Assembly (NCBI GenBank): GCA_021199655.1
Contig: JAJQHQ010000095.1
Coordinates: 62,001 to 126,000 of the forward strand
Reading direction: 5' to 3'
DNA from: Lachnospiraceae bacterium
Lineage (GTDB): Bacteria > Bacillota > Clostridia > Lachnospirales > Lachnospiraceae
DNA length: 64,000 nt
How positions within the stretch are numbered: position 1 is the first letter of the stretch; each line of letters begins with the position of its first letter. Below are positions 18,712 to 27,782 of this stretch, piece after piece. The position numbers and the translations under genes were made by a program. The notes under the pieces were generated by a model. The model was not told the DNA's origin. It did no database searches and saw nothing but the letters and a program-made list of their open reading frames with translations.

Positions 18712-20319
18712 ATGAATGATTTAGCGATAAATCTGGATGTTCATGCGAAAATACCGCTTTATGAGCAGATTTACAACTACATCAAAAATGAAATTCAGAA
18801 CGGAGGGCTGCCTTTCAAAGAGAGGCTGCCCTCTTCCAGAAAACTGGCGGATTATCTGCAGGTGAGCAGGACGACCGTCAACCTGGCTTACGACCAGCTT
18901 GTTGCAGAGGGATACCTGGAAGCAGTTCCGCAGAGAGGCTATTTTGTCTGTGATCTCGAAGGACTGCTTCAGCTGGAGCATAAACCTGCCATGCAGGATA
19001 TAAAGTGCGGTTCGGAGGAATCTTTTTACGCATATGATTTTTCTCCCCATGGCGTAGACCTCAATAGTTTTCCTCATAACGCATGGCGTAAGCTTTCGAA
19101 AGAACTTCTGATGGAAGAGGACAAATACCTGTTTCGTCTGGGTGATCCGCAGGGAGAAGCGGAGCTTCGCAGCACGATTGCCGATTATCTGCATCAGGCG
19201 CGCGGCGTGAATGCCCAGCCGGAGCGCATTGTTGTCGGCGCAGGAAATGATTTCCTGCTGCTGCTCCTTTGCAGCATGTTCGGCAGCGGTACAAAGATTG
19301 CGATGGAAAGCCCTACTTACCGGAAAGCCTACGATTTATTCCACAATCTGTCGAATGAGATACGGATTGTAGAAATGGATGAGAACGGAATGCGTGTCGA
19401 TGAACTGGAAAAGACGGACGCGCAGCTTGCTTATGTGATGCCTTCCCACCAATACCCGCTTGGCACGGTCATGCCGGTAAAAAGACGGATGCAGCTGCTT
19501 GCCTGGGCGGCAGGAGGCAGGAACATAAACACGCAAAAGTCCCGGGAATCCGTCAAAGATGAAAGACCGGACGACAACGGACGCTCTGAAAGTGTTTGCA
19601 GGGAACGTTATATTATAGAGGACGACTACGACAGCGAATTCCGTTACAGGGGAAAGCCGATTCCCGCCCTGCAGGGATACGACCGCGATGACCGCGTCAT
19701 CTATATCGGGACATTTTCCAGATCCATCGCGCCGTCGATCCGTGTCAGTTATATGGTGCTGCCGCAGAGACTGATGCCGTTGTATCAGAGCAGGGCGCGG
19801 AATATATCCAGTACGGTATCCCGTGTGGATCAGATGCTCATCGCCGGTTTTTTGAATCAGGGCTACTACGAGCGCCATCTGAATCGGATGCGTGCTGTCT
19901 ATCGCAGCCGTCATGATGCACTTCTGGAAGAGCTGAGGGCATTTCGTTCTATCTGCCGCGTAAGCGGCGAGAATGCGGGTGTGCATCTGCTTCTGACATT
20001 TACGAATGGCATGACGGAAAAAGAAGCGGTGGAACGCGCTGCCGCACAGGGGGTACGGGTCTATGGCCTGTCCGGTTATTATGTTCAGCAGTCTGATGAG
20101 GCGGGTTTCCCCCGGGCCGGAAACTCTTTGAAAACTCCTGATGTATCTTGTGTTGATACGGATAATACAGAAAACACAGAAAATACAGAACAGGATACGG
20201 ATTGTAGTGACAGAAAAAGTGCTATGCCGCAAAATACTGTGCTTCTTGGTTTCGCGAATCTGACAGAGAACGAGATTCATGATGCGGCTGCAAGACTTCG
20301 AAAAGCCTGGCTGGAATAA
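18712..20319 (+). CDS. MocR/PdxR-family regulator (GntR HTH + aminotransferase domain)
   Basis: A 535-residue fusion of an N-terminal GntR winged helix (about 10-80: IPLYEQIYNYIKNEI, LPSSRKLADYLQVSRTTVN) and a PLP fold-type I aminotransferase-like domain with the lysine loop IGTFSRSIAPSIRVSYM. Such regulators often sense PLP and control vitamin B6 or amino-acid genes; the target here is unknown, and no pdxST is visible nearby. Two hydrophilic stretches appear inserted relative to the family: about 263-297 (with SRESVKDERPDDNG) and about 462-510 (Thr/Asn/Asp-rich, NTENTENTEQDTD). Confidence 0.88.
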   Translation: MNDLAINLDVHAKIPLYEQIYNYIKNEIQNGGLPFKERLPSSRKLADYLQVSRTTVNLAYDQLVAEGYLEAVPQRGYFVCDLEGLLQLEHKPAMQDIKCGSEESFYAYDFSPHGVDLNSFPHNAWRKLSKELLMEEDKYLFRLGDPQGEAELRSTIADYLHQARGVNAQPERIVVGAGNDFLLLLLCSMFGSGTKIAMESPTYRKAYDLFHNLSNEIRIVEMDENGMRVDELEKTDAQLAYVMPSHQYPLGTVMPVKRRMQLLAWAAGGRNINTQKSRESVKDERPDDNGRSESVCRERYIIEDDYDSEFRYRGKPIPALQGYDRDDRVIYIGTFSRSIAPSIRVSYMVLPQRLMPLYQSRARNISSTVSRVDQMLIAGFLNQGYYERHLNRMRAVYRSRHDALLEELRAFRSICRVSGENAGVHLLLTFTNGMTEKEAVERAAAQGVRVYGLSGYYVQQSDEAGFPRAGNSLKTPDVSCVDTDNTENTENTEQDTDCSDRKSAMPQNTVLLGFANLTENEIHDAAARLRKAWLE

Positions 20320-20320
20320 T

Positions 20321-20352
20321 CGTAACTGTGAAGGTACTGTCCTGAATAGACG
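20321..20352. repeat. Palindromic intergenic repeat copy (partial)
   Basis: CGTAACTGTGAAGGTACTG is intact; the right arm is degraded (CCTGAATAGACG). Confidence 0.6.
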
Positions 20353-20390
20353 AATAATCTTAATATAAATAACGGTCGGAGGCAGGGACT

Positions 20391-21041
20391 TTGTTTTATG
20401 ATGCCATTACAGATTTTATTTTTGTCGAGGATGAGCCGGAAAAGGCTGACATCATCTTTATACCTGGCAGCATCTGTCCGGAGCTGGCTCTGCATGCGGC
20501 GAAGCTGTATCGCGAGGGATATGCCCCCTATATCATGCCCTCCGGAAAATATAGTATTCTGAAAGGGCATCTGGAATTGCCTGAGAGTGGGAATACCATC
20601 CCTTCAGCAGACAGGCAGGCAGTATCAGGAAACTCTTTCCTGAATACGGTAAGCATGGATTATACTGCAGAATGTTCTACGGAATGCGATTATCTTTGCG
20701 GAATCCTGAAAGCGGAGGGTGTTCCGGAACAGGCAATCCTGCGTGAAACGGAGGCTACCTTTACCTGGGAAAATGCTATTTATTCCAGGCGGATTACCGA
20801 CGCTGCTCATCTGACAATACGCAAAGCAATTCTGTGCTGCAAAGCATATCACGCCCGACGCAGCCTGATGTACTATCAGCAGCAGTTTCCGGACACACGC
20901 TTTTTAGTCTGTCCGGCCGCGGTGGATGGCATCAGCCGTTTGGAATGGCACAAGACCAGAACCGGTATTGATAAGGTGCTTGGGGAAATTGAGCGGTGCG
21001 GTACACAGTTCCATGAGATACTTGCGGATCTGCTTTCGTAA
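20391..21041 (+). CDS. YdcF-family (DUF218) protein
   Basis: A 216-residue DUF218-like protein: ADIIFIPGSICPELALHAAKLY, IMPSGKYS, ETEATFTWENAIYSRRI and KAYHARRSLMYYQQQFPD follow the family order. Family members are thought to act near the cell envelope, but the substrate is unknown. The start is a TTG at 20391 with GGAGGCAGGG ahead; no ATG fits the family start. A hydrophilic stretch (about 66-95) with SADRQAVSGNS looks like an insertion. Confidence 0.78.
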   Translation: MFYDAITDFIFVEDEPEKADIIFIPGSICPELALHAAKLYREGYAPYIMPSGKYSILKGHLELPESGNTIPSADRQAVSGNSFLNTVSMDYTAECSTECDYLCGILKAEGVPEQAILRETEATFTWENAIYSRRITDAAHLTIRKAILCCKAYHARRSLMYYQQQFPDTRFLVCPAAVDGISRLEWHKTRTGIDKVLGEIERCGTQFHEILADLLS

Positions 21042-21194
21042 GTGGAGTTTTTGATTGCCTGATTTTGCGAATGAGAACTAATTTGCATTGCTTCTAAAAG
21101 GAAAAAGAGCTTCTATAATCTGGAATGCCGGAAATAATTACCGATGCGGAACGGAAAGAATACATACATATACATTAAAGAGGAGGAAGATACC

Positions 21195-22208
21195 ATGGCA
21201 GAGATTGCATCGCTCTATAGAGCGGACGACACCAGATACGATTCGATGGTGTACAACCGGGTGGGAAGAAGCGGTTTAAAATTCCCTGCGATTTCCCTTG
21301 GATTCTGGCATAATTTTGGCTCGAAAGATAACTATGACACGATGAAAGCCATCTGCCGTACAGCATTTGATCACGGGATCACACAATTTGATCTGGCCAA
21401 CAATTATGGTCCGGTCTATGGCAGCGCGGAATCGAATCTGGGACGGATTTTAAAAGAAGATTTTGCACCTTACCGTGATGAACTGGTGATCACAACAAAG
21501 GCCGGTTATGATATGTGGGACGGGCCATACGGCGATCACGGGAGCCGGAAGTATCTGATGGCGAGTATTGACCAGAGCCTGAAACGGCTTGGCCTGGACT
21601 ATGTGGATATTTTTTATCATCACCGGATGGATACAGAGACACCTCTGGAGGAGACCATGACGGCATTGGCAGATATCGTCAGAAGCGGAAAAGCTCTTTA
21701 TGTCGGTGTATCAAATTATGATAAAGAATATACAGAAAAGGCTGCGGCCATTTTATCAGAGCTGCATTGCCCGTTTATCGTCAATCAGAGACGTTATTCT
21801 ATCTTAGACCGCACGATCGAAGAAGACGGGGTAAAAGACTACTGTATGGAAGCGGGAATCGGCATCATTGCCTTCTGCCCGTTGGAGCAGGGGCTTCTGA
21901 CAGGCAAATACCTGCATGGAATCCCTTCTGACAGCCGGATGGGCCGGGATCCGAGATTTCTTACGAAAGACGATCTCACGGAAACGAGGCTTACTCAGAT
22001 CAGCAGACTGAACGACCTGGCACAGGAACGCGGACAGACTCTGGCGCAGATGTCGCTGTCCTGGATCTTAAAGGATGGCGTAGTCTGCTCCGCTCTTATT
22101 GGAGCGTCCCGTCCGGAACAGATTACGGAGAATATTTCGGCGATAAACCGGACAGACTTTTCGGATGAGGAACTTGAAAGAATCAATGCGATAATAGCCT
22201 GCGGCTGA
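21195..22208 (+). CDS. Aldo/keto reductase, YghZ-like
   Basis: A 337-residue NADPH-dependent aldo/keto reductase: MVYNRVGRSGLKFPAISLG, catalytic Asp/Tyr in ITQFDLANNYGPVYGSAE, Lys in TTKAGYDMW, His in YHHRMD. The opening MVYNRxGRSGL and NYGPxxGSAE match the YghZ/glyceraldehyde-3-phosphate reductase subgroup. AGGAGGAAG precedes the ATG at 21195; a longer frame upstream is not needed. Confidence 0.9.
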   Translation: MAEIASLYRADDTRYDSMVYNRVGRSGLKFPAISLGFWHNFGSKDNYDTMKAICRTAFDHGITQFDLANNYGPVYGSAESNLGRILKEDFAPYRDELVITTKAGYDMWDGPYGDHGSRKYLMASIDQSLKRLGLDYVDIFYHHRMDTETPLEETMTALADIVRSGKALYVGVSNYDKEYTEKAAAILSELHCPFIVNQRRYSILDRTIEEDGVKDYCMEAGIGIIAFCPLEQGLLTGKYLHGIPSDSRMGRDPRFLTKDDLTETRLTQISRLNDLAQERGQTLAQMSLSWILKDGVVCSALIGASRPEQITENISAINRTDFSDEELERINAIIACG

Positions 22209-22241
22209 ACGCGATAATCTATGGAAGGAGCGGAAGCGCAT

Positions 22242-22502
22242 ATGAATTATAAAAAAGAATATCTGGAGACATTTTTAAAAAATCAGGAACAGCTGTTTGA
22301 CGAGCCGGTAGCAGAGACGATTGGAGAGGCAGATGAATTCCTGGATGAGTGCATGGCCGTCGTGGCCGACAGCTATAAGGATGTAAAAGCGTATTTTAAG
22401 GAAAATGGCGGCGACATCTCCGGCATGACGAAAGAGGAAGTGCTCTCACAGGCAGAGGTATTTGCGATGCCGGACGGCAGGTATCTGATTGTGGAAGGAT
22501 AA
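22242..22502 (+). CDS. Small acidic hypothetical protein
   Basis: An 86-residue soluble, acidic, probably helical protein (NYKKEYLETFLKNQEQLFDE, AYFKENGGDISG, FAMPDGRYLIVEG at the end). No family recognised. GGAAGGAG at 22225 favours the ATG at 22242 over the ATG at 22221. It follows the aldo/keto reductase by 33 bp and may be co-transcribed. Confidence 0.65.
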   Translation: MNYKKEYLETFLKNQEQLFDEPVAETIGEADEFLDECMAVVADSYKDVKAYFKENGGDISGMTKEEVLSQAEVFAMPDGRYLIVEG

Positions 22503-22632
22503 CAGCTGTAAAGAAATGAAGCAGCTACAAAGGATAACGGTTATTTTTATCGAATACGGGCATACTACATGTTAAAATAAGAATTTGGATCTGTCAGGGA
22601 GGCTCCTTAACACATCCAAAAAGGAGAAACGT

Positions 22633-23100
22633 ATGCCCGATAAGGAAAAACAAAAACAGCAGCAGGAATATCAGGACTATGTAAAGAAAGTAACGCCGAC
22701 GCACAGTCTGCCCGTGAATATGTGCAAGGCGTTTGTGACCGGCGGAGCAATCTGCGCAGTCGGCCAGATCATCCAGAACTGGTGTGATTCACTTGGACTT
22801 GGAAAACAAACGGCCGGAAGCTGGTGTTCTCTGCTTCTTGTCCTTTGCAGCGTCATTCTGACCGGATTTGGTGTTTATCCGAAGCTGGCAAAATTCGGAG
22901 GAGCAGGGACACTTGTGCCGATCACTGGTTTTGCCAACTCCGTGGCGGCTCCGGCGATCGAGTATAAAAAAGAAGGCCAGGTCTTCGGCATCGGCTGTAA
23001 AATCTTTACCATCGCCGGTCCGGTAATCCTGTATGGCCTGTTTACCAGCTGGGTGCTGGGACTGATCTACTGGGTGCTGAAGGCGGTTGGAGTGATGTGA
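22633..23100 (+). CDS. spoVAC: Stage V sporulation protein AC
   Basis: A 155-residue membrane protein matching SpoVAC: a charged N-terminus with KKVTPTHSLPVN, then several hydrophobic helices including GYPK-type VYPKLAKFGGAGTLVPITGFANSV. SpoVA proteins form the channel for dipicolinic acid uptake into, and release from, the spore. The usual neighbours spoVAD and spoVAE are not adjacent here, so this is either a lone copy or a split operon. AAAAAGGAG lies before the ATG at 22633. A terminator follows at 23201. Confidence 0.9.
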   Translation: MPDKEKQKQQQEYQDYVKKVTPTHSLPVNMCKAFVTGGAICAVGQIIQNWCDSLGLGKQTAGSWCSLLLVLCSVILTGFGVYPKLAKFGGAGTLVPITGFANSVAAPAIEYKKEGQVFGIGCKIFTIAGPVILYGLFTSWVLGLIYWVLKAVGVM

Positions 23101-23200
23101 ACAGGGATAGATGTCTGCATCGGGGTGTTGGACTAAAAGATATTGTCCTTTTGGTGCAGTATGGCGGAGGCAATTAGTAATGAGGCAGATATGATGCAGA

Positions 23201-23240
23201 ATGGAGGACGTACCCTTGCGGAACGGGTCTTCCATTTTTC
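23201..23240 (+). terminator. Intrinsic terminator after spoVAC
   Basis: 9-bp stem ATGGAGGAC with GTCTTCCAT (one G-T pair), followed by TTTTTC. Confidence 0.8.
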
Positions 23241-23269
23241 ATTTATAGATGGATATATCGGATACATTG

Positions 23270-23278
23270 TGTTATACT
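23270..23278 (+). promoter_or_regulatory. Extended -10 promoter element for the AI-2E-family gene
   Basis: TGTTATACT (TGn plus TATACT) lies about 50 bp before the gene start at 23325. No clear -35 was seen, which is tolerable for an extended -10. Confidence 0.5.
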
Positions 23279-23324
23279 ATAAAAACGAATATTGACGGAG
23301 AAAAATCACAAAGGAGCCACCTGT

Positions 23325-24494
23325 ATGAAAAAGAACAACAGCTGTTATCTGAAAGGGATGTTTGCACTGTTTGGAGCGGCCGCATTGTCTATCAGCTTCT
23401 TTTTCCTGCTGTCACGCTGGAATGCTGTGAAAGGATTTGTTGGCACACTTGCTGGAATATTAATGCCGTTTATCATTGGCGGAGTCCTTGCCTGGCTGCT
23501 GACTCCCATCTGCAATATGACAGAAAACTGGCTGACGAACCGGCTGAAAAAAAGAAAAAACGGAGATAAAGCAGCAAAAGGCTTAAGCATCCTGATCACT
23601 TTGCTGTTTGCCGTCCTTGTTGTTTTTACATTACTGGTTATGGTGATTCCGGCATTGCTGGAAAATGTATACTCTGTTTTGCGCCAGATTCCTGACAGCG
23701 TACAGTCATTTAACAATTGGGCGATGGAACTGGCGGGTGATAATGCTACATTGCAGAACTATATCAACGATTTATCCGAAGCAGTTTCAACGGATCTTCC
23801 GGAATGGATTAATGATACTGTACTGCCGGGATTGCAGACACTGATCGGTGAGGTATCTGCAGGCGTGGTCAGATTTGCCGGAATGCTCTATAATCTGCTG
23901 ATTGGCATTATTGTATCTGTTTATCTGCTCGGCTGCAGGAAAACCTTTGCAAGACAGGGGAAAAAGCTGCTCTACAGTATTTTTCCGAAAAAATGGGCAG
24001 TTAAGATTCTTGATGAGATCAGCTATGCGAATCGGATGTTTACCGGTTTTATCAGCGGCAGAATTGTAGATTCTCTGATCATTGGTGTGATCTGCTTTGT
24101 GGGAATGCTGCTCCTTAGAATACCGAATCCGATGCTTGTCAGTGTCATAACAGGAGTTACCAATGTGATTCCGTTTTTTGGTCCCTATATCGGTGCAATT
24201 CCTTCATTTTTGCTGATTTTGATGGTAAGCCCGGCGAAAGCTGTTGTGTTCCTGATATTTATACTGATTCTTCAGCAGTTTGACGGGAACATTCTGGGAC
24301 CGCGGATTCTTGGAAATAAAACAGGCCTTTCAAGCTTTTGGGTATTGTTTTCCATCCTTCTTTTCGGAGGGCTGTTCGGCTTTGTCGGAATGATCATTGG
24401 GGTTCCGGTATTTGCAGTAATTTATGATATCCTTCGCAAACTTGTCAATAAAGGAGTGGCTTATCAGGAAACGAGAGAGAAGCAGCAACGTTAA
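23325..24494 (+). CDS. AI-2E family (PerM-like) membrane transporter
   Basis: A 389-residue polytopic membrane protein of the UPF0118/AI-2E family, with about eight hydrophobic segments. Matching features are PFIIGGVLAWLLTPI in the first third and, near the end, NVIPFFGPYIGAIPSF, QQFDGNILGPRILG and GLFGFVGMIIGVPVFAV. Substrates differ between members (autoinducer-2 export, Na+/H+ exchange), so none is assigned. AAAGGAG at 23309 supports the ATG at 23325. Confidence 0.88.
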   Translation: MKKNNSCYLKGMFALFGAAALSISFFFLLSRWNAVKGFVGTLAGILMPFIIGGVLAWLLTPICNMTENWLTNRLKKRKNGDKAAKGLSILITLLFAVLVVFTLLVMVIPALLENVYSVLRQIPDSVQSFNNWAMELAGDNATLQNYINDLSEAVSTDLPEWINDTVLPGLQTLIGEVSAGVVRFAGMLYNLLIGIIVSVYLLGCRKTFARQGKKLLYSIFPKKWAVKILDEISYANRMFTGFISGRIVDSLIIGVICFVGMLLLRIPNPMLVSVITGVTNVIPFFGPYIGAIPSFLLILMVSPAKAVVFLIFILILQQFDGNILGPRILGNKTGLSSFWVLFSILLFGGLFGFVGMIIGVPVFAVIYDILRKLVNKGVAYQETREKQQR

Positions 24495-24598
24495 ATAAAA
24501 GGTTATTCAACCCTGCATTATTATTTTTACCGGTTTCTTATAAAGAAATTGAAAGCTGTTTTCACTTATTCATAAATAGTATGATGACGATTGCGTGA

Positions 24599-24638
24599 TT
24601 TCATTCGGGTGATAAGTAAAATGGTCACCTGAATGAAA
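24599..24638. terminator. Bidirectional hairpin between the AI-2E gene and ssrA
   Basis: 14-bp arms TTTCATTCGGGTGA and TCACCTGAATGAAA (one G-T pair) around a 12-nt loop. The A/T ends make it terminator-like on both strands, as expected between convergent genes. Confidence 0.7.
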
Positions 24639-24666
24639 AGGACGCGCAATTGATAATTGCGCGTCC
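24636..24666 (-). terminator. Terminator of ssrA
   Basis: Perfect 11-bp stem GGACGCGCAAT with ATTGCGCGTCC immediately after the tmRNA 3' end, followed on the - strand by TTTTCATTC. Confidence 0.85.
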
Positions 24667-24669
24667 AAA

Positions 24670-25006
24670 TGGAGCAGACGGGAGTCGAACCCGTGTCCGA
24701 AAGCCAATCCCCTGTACTTCTACTATCATAGTCAGTTATTTGACATTCCCTCCGGCAGGCGGCAGCTGACAGCCTTCTGCTTTCAGTAGCTTCATGATAC
24801 GCCCATATGCGCAAAGCTTAACATATGTCGTTTCCCACATAGTCGATGCCTGAATCACAGGGTGCGGGTGCCCTGTGTCAGACAGCTGCCATCAGGCAGC
24901 GTATGCTAAATTATCTTCAGCGTTTAATTTTAATTTTGTGATTTGACGCATCACCTGCGGATAGCTTCTCCAGCTTCACAGCCCCCGTCGAAACCTTTAC
25001 TACCCC
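24670..25006 (-). ncRNA. ssrA: Transfer-messenger RNA (tmRNA)
   Basis: tmRNA rescues stalled ribosomes and tags the nascent peptide for degradation. The 5' end GGGGTAG pairs with CTGCTCC at the 3' end as a tRNA-like acceptor stem. TAAAGGTTTCGACGGGGGC is the conserved 5' block, and GGGTTCGACTCCCG is the T arm. The tag frame at about 24892-24925 ends in AEDNLAYAA then TGA, in line with Firmicutes tags. The CCA end is not encoded; TTT follows the discriminator A. It is a one-piece, single-copy gene with its own promoter and terminator, convergent with the AI-2E gene. Confidence 0.95.
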
Positions 25007-25045
25007 GAAGGAGTATTCTTCGATAAGAACAAACTCGATGCTGTT

Positions 25046-25074
25046 ATTCTAATATGCAAACCTTGATTTGTCAA
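25046..25074 (-). promoter_or_regulatory. Sigma-A promoter of ssrA
   Basis: On the - strand: TTGACA, exactly 17 bp, then TAGAAT, about 40 bp before the mature tmRNA 5' end. Confidence 0.85.
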
Positions 25075-25314
25075 CCCCCTGAAGAAAATAAAATCCTTTA
25101 TTTACAAATGCCCGGGGAACAGATATACTGAACTCGAGTCGGTGACCATATGACTGAGAAAATTTTTTCTGCTGCATTACACAGAAAATACATAATTTTC
25201 GCCCGGTAGATTCACAGGATTGTCATAATTCAATGTTACTTTTGAATTACATATGTAAATTGGATTTTTAAATAGCATTCAGCAAGACCTGATCCGGGAG
25301 AAAGGAGAAAATTT

Positions 25315-25992
25315 ATGGAACGTTTGAAAATTCTTGTGGTAGATGATGAGAGCAGGATGCGCAAGCTGGTGCGCGACTTTTTGGTGAAGAAAGAATTCGA
25401 TGTGGTCGAAGCGGAAGACGGGGCGCAGGCGATCGACATCTTTTTTGAACAGAAAGATATCGCACTTGTTATTCTGGATGTGATGATGCCAAAGATGGAC
25501 GGATGGCAGGTATGCCGTGAGATTCGTGCCTATTCTACGGTGCCGATCATTATGCTGACGGCAAAAGGAGACGAGAGAGACGAACTGCTCGGGTTCGATC
25601 TGGGGGTGGATGAGTATATTTCGAAGCCATTTTCCCCGAAGATCCTGGTAGCCCGCGTGGAAGCAATCCTGCGCAGGACCAGCGGTTTTTCAGCGGATGA
25701 CATTCTGCGTGCGGGAAGCATTGAGATCAACAAGGCTGCGCATGAGGTCACGATTGACGGGAAGAGCGTGGAGCTGAGCTTTAAGGAATTTGAACTGTTG
25801 ACCTATTTTGTAGAGAATCAGGGTATCGCGCTTTCCAGAGAAAAGATTTTAAACAGCGTGTGGAATTATGATTATTTCGGAGATGCACGGACGATTGATA
25901 CGCACGTGAAGAAGCTGCGCAGTAAGCTGGGCGACAAGGGAGATTATATCCGTACGATCTGGGGGATGGGATATAAGTTTGAGGTGGAATAA
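25315..25992 (+). CDS. OmpR/PhoB-family response regulator
   Basis: A 225-residue two-component regulator: receiver domain (about 1-120) with the acidic pair in VVDDESRMR, phospho-acceptor Asp in VILDVMMPKMDG, switch Thr in IMLTAK and Lys in YISKPF; winged-helix DNA-binding domain (about 130-225) with KEFELLTYF and the closing IRTIWGMGYKFE. The histidine kinase gene starts 3 bp downstream, so they form a cognate pair. Target genes are unknown. AGAAAGGAG precedes the ATG. Confidence 0.93.
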   Translation: MERLKILVVDDESRMRKLVRDFLVKKEFDVVEAEDGAQAIDIFFEQKDIALVILDVMMPKMDGWQVCREIRAYSTVPIIMLTAKGDERDELLGFDLGVDEYISKPFSPKILVARVEAILRRTSGFSADDILRAGSIEINKAAHEVTIDGKSVELSFKEFELLTYFVENQGIALSREKILNSVWNYDYFGDARTIDTHVKKLRSKLGDKGDYIRTIWGMGYKFEVE

Positions 25993-25995
25993 CAG

Positions 25996-27741
25996 ATGAA
26001 AAAGACCTGGTCTTTGAGAAAACAGCTCACGGTCACTTTTGGAGTGCTGATGGCGGCGATGTTCCTTGCAAATTACCTCATCAATTCCTGTTTCCTTGAA
26101 AGCTTTTATTATACCAAGAAGCAGGAAGCGCTCGTGGAAGCATACCGGATATTGAATGAGAACATTGATTCACTCGGTAATCTGAACGAAGAATCACGGG
26201 AGGAGCTGGAGGATCTCTGCAATGATAACGATATTTCGTATCTCGTCACGGATATGAGTTACAATGAGGTCCTTGGATCACAGTCGAATTTTTATGCCAG
26301 CATTATGAAGGGACGGCTGAACGGATACGGAATTGGTGTCGATACGGAGAATGTAGATATTCTTGAATCCAATGACAGTTATACCATCCAGAAAAAATAT
26401 GACAATGAGATTGGGCTGAATTATCTGGAAATGTGGGGGATTTTAGACGACGGCTTTTATTTTATCATGCGCATTAATATTGAGAGCATCCGCGACAGTG
26501 TCCGTATTTCCAACGAATTTATCAAATACATCTGTTTCTGCGGCATTTTCCTGACGGTTCTGATCGTATGGTTTGTGACAAAACGTGTGACAAAGCCTCT
26601 CGGCGAACTGACCGACCTCTCGAAACGGATGGCGGATCTGGATTTTAATGTGAAATATACCGGCGGCGGGACGGATGAAATCGCACAGCTGGGAGAGTGC
26701 TTCAATGAGATGTCTGAGAAGCTGGAACAGGCCTATGGTCAGCTGATGACCGCGAACAATGAGCTGCAGCGCGATATTGAGAAAAAAGAGCAGATTGATA
26801 ATATGCGCAAGGAATTTTTGTCGAATGTTTCTCATGAGCTGAAGACGCCGATCGCCCTGATTCAGGGGTATGCGGAAGGACTGCAGGAATGCATCAACGA
26901 TGATGCTGAGAGCCGTGAATTCTACTGCGATGTCATTATGGATGAAGCGTCAAAAATGAATACTCTGGTGCAGAAGCTGCTGACGTTGAATCAGCTGGAA
27001 TTCGGCAACGATGAAGTTGTGATGGAGCGCTTCGATCTGGCGCTGCTCATTCAGAATAAGATTCAGTCGGTAAGCATCCTGGCTCAGCAGAAGAATGCGG
27101 AGATTACCTATGTTGGTGATTCGTCTGTGTTTGCCTGGGGTGATGAATTCAAGGTTGAGGAAGTCGTTACCAATTATCTGAGCAACGCGCTGAACCATGT
27201 GAGCGGAGAAGGAAAGATCCGGGTTACAGTGGAGACCCTTGAAGGGGAGACCCTGAAGGAACAAAAGGTACATGTGACCGTATTCAATACCGGACAGCAG
27301 ATTCCGGAAGAAGACATCGGTCAGATCTGGGATAAATTTTATAAAGTCGATAAGGCCCGGACACGGGAGTATGGCGGCAGCGGCGTCGGGCTCTCCATTG
27401 TAAAGGCAATCATGGAATCATTCCATCAGTCTTATGGAGTGGAAAATCGTGAGGATGGTGTGGCGTTCTGGTTTGAACTGCAGTGCGGAGATGCACCGCA
27501 TCACGCGTCGGGCGGAAATTATACGAATCCGGCTACAGCTGGAGAGCCTTCCCATCCGGCGATGACCGGAGATGGTTCCCATCCTGCAACGACCGGAAAC
27601 AGTTTACATCCTGCAACGGATGAGAAAACTTTTCACGAAAACGTATCTGCGGACGCGGCTGCACTTTCAGACGCTCATTATCAGAGGGAATCAGAACCGG
27701 TCGATGATGATGTCTGTGACGGTGAGTGGAGACCGGGCTGA
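25996..27741 (+). CDS. Sensor histidine kinase with repeat-bearing tail
   Basis: A 581-residue membrane kinase: TM1 (about 13-33), extracellular sensor (about 35-170), TM2 (about 172-195), HAMP (about 196-248), phospho-acceptor motif SNVSHELKTPIALIQGYAEG with the H-box His, then N, G1 and G2 boxes (NYLSNALNH, GGSGVGLSI). After the catalytic domain (about 500) comes a tail with three or four degenerate repeats of roughly 12 residues (pattern HPAxTGxxS). It ends PVDDDVCDGEWRPG, closely resembling the DnaK tail at the start of this window. The tail is not a standard kinase feature. Confidence 0.9.
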   Translation: MKKTWSLRKQLTVTFGVLMAAMFLANYLINSCFLESFYYTKKQEALVEAYRILNENIDSLGNLNEESREELEDLCNDNDISYLVTDMSYNEVLGSQSNFYASIMKGRLNGYGIGVDTENVDILESNDSYTIQKKYDNEIGLNYLEMWGILDDGFYFIMRINIESIRDSVRISNEFIKYICFCGIFLTVLIVWFVTKRVTKPLGELTDLSKRMADLDFNVKYTGGGTDEIAQLGECFNEMSEKLEQAYGQLMTANNELQRDIEKKEQIDNMRKEFLSNVSHELKTPIALIQGYAEGLQECINDDAESREFYCDVIMDEASKMNTLVQKLLTLNQLEFGNDEVVMERFDLALLIQNKIQSVSILAQQKNAEITYVGDSSVFAWGDEFKVEEVVTNYLSNALNHVSGEGKIRVTVETLEGETLKEQKVHVTVFNTGQQIPEEDIGQIWDKFYKVDKARTREYGGSGVGLSIVKAIMESFHQSYGVENREDGVAFWFELQCGDAPHHASGGNYTNPATAGEPSHPAMTGDGSHPATTGNSLHPATDEKTFHENVSADAAALSDAHYQRESEPVDDDVCDGEWRPG

Positions 27742-27782
27742 TGCGGAATCAGATTTTTTGAAACAAAGGGAGCGGGAGAAAA

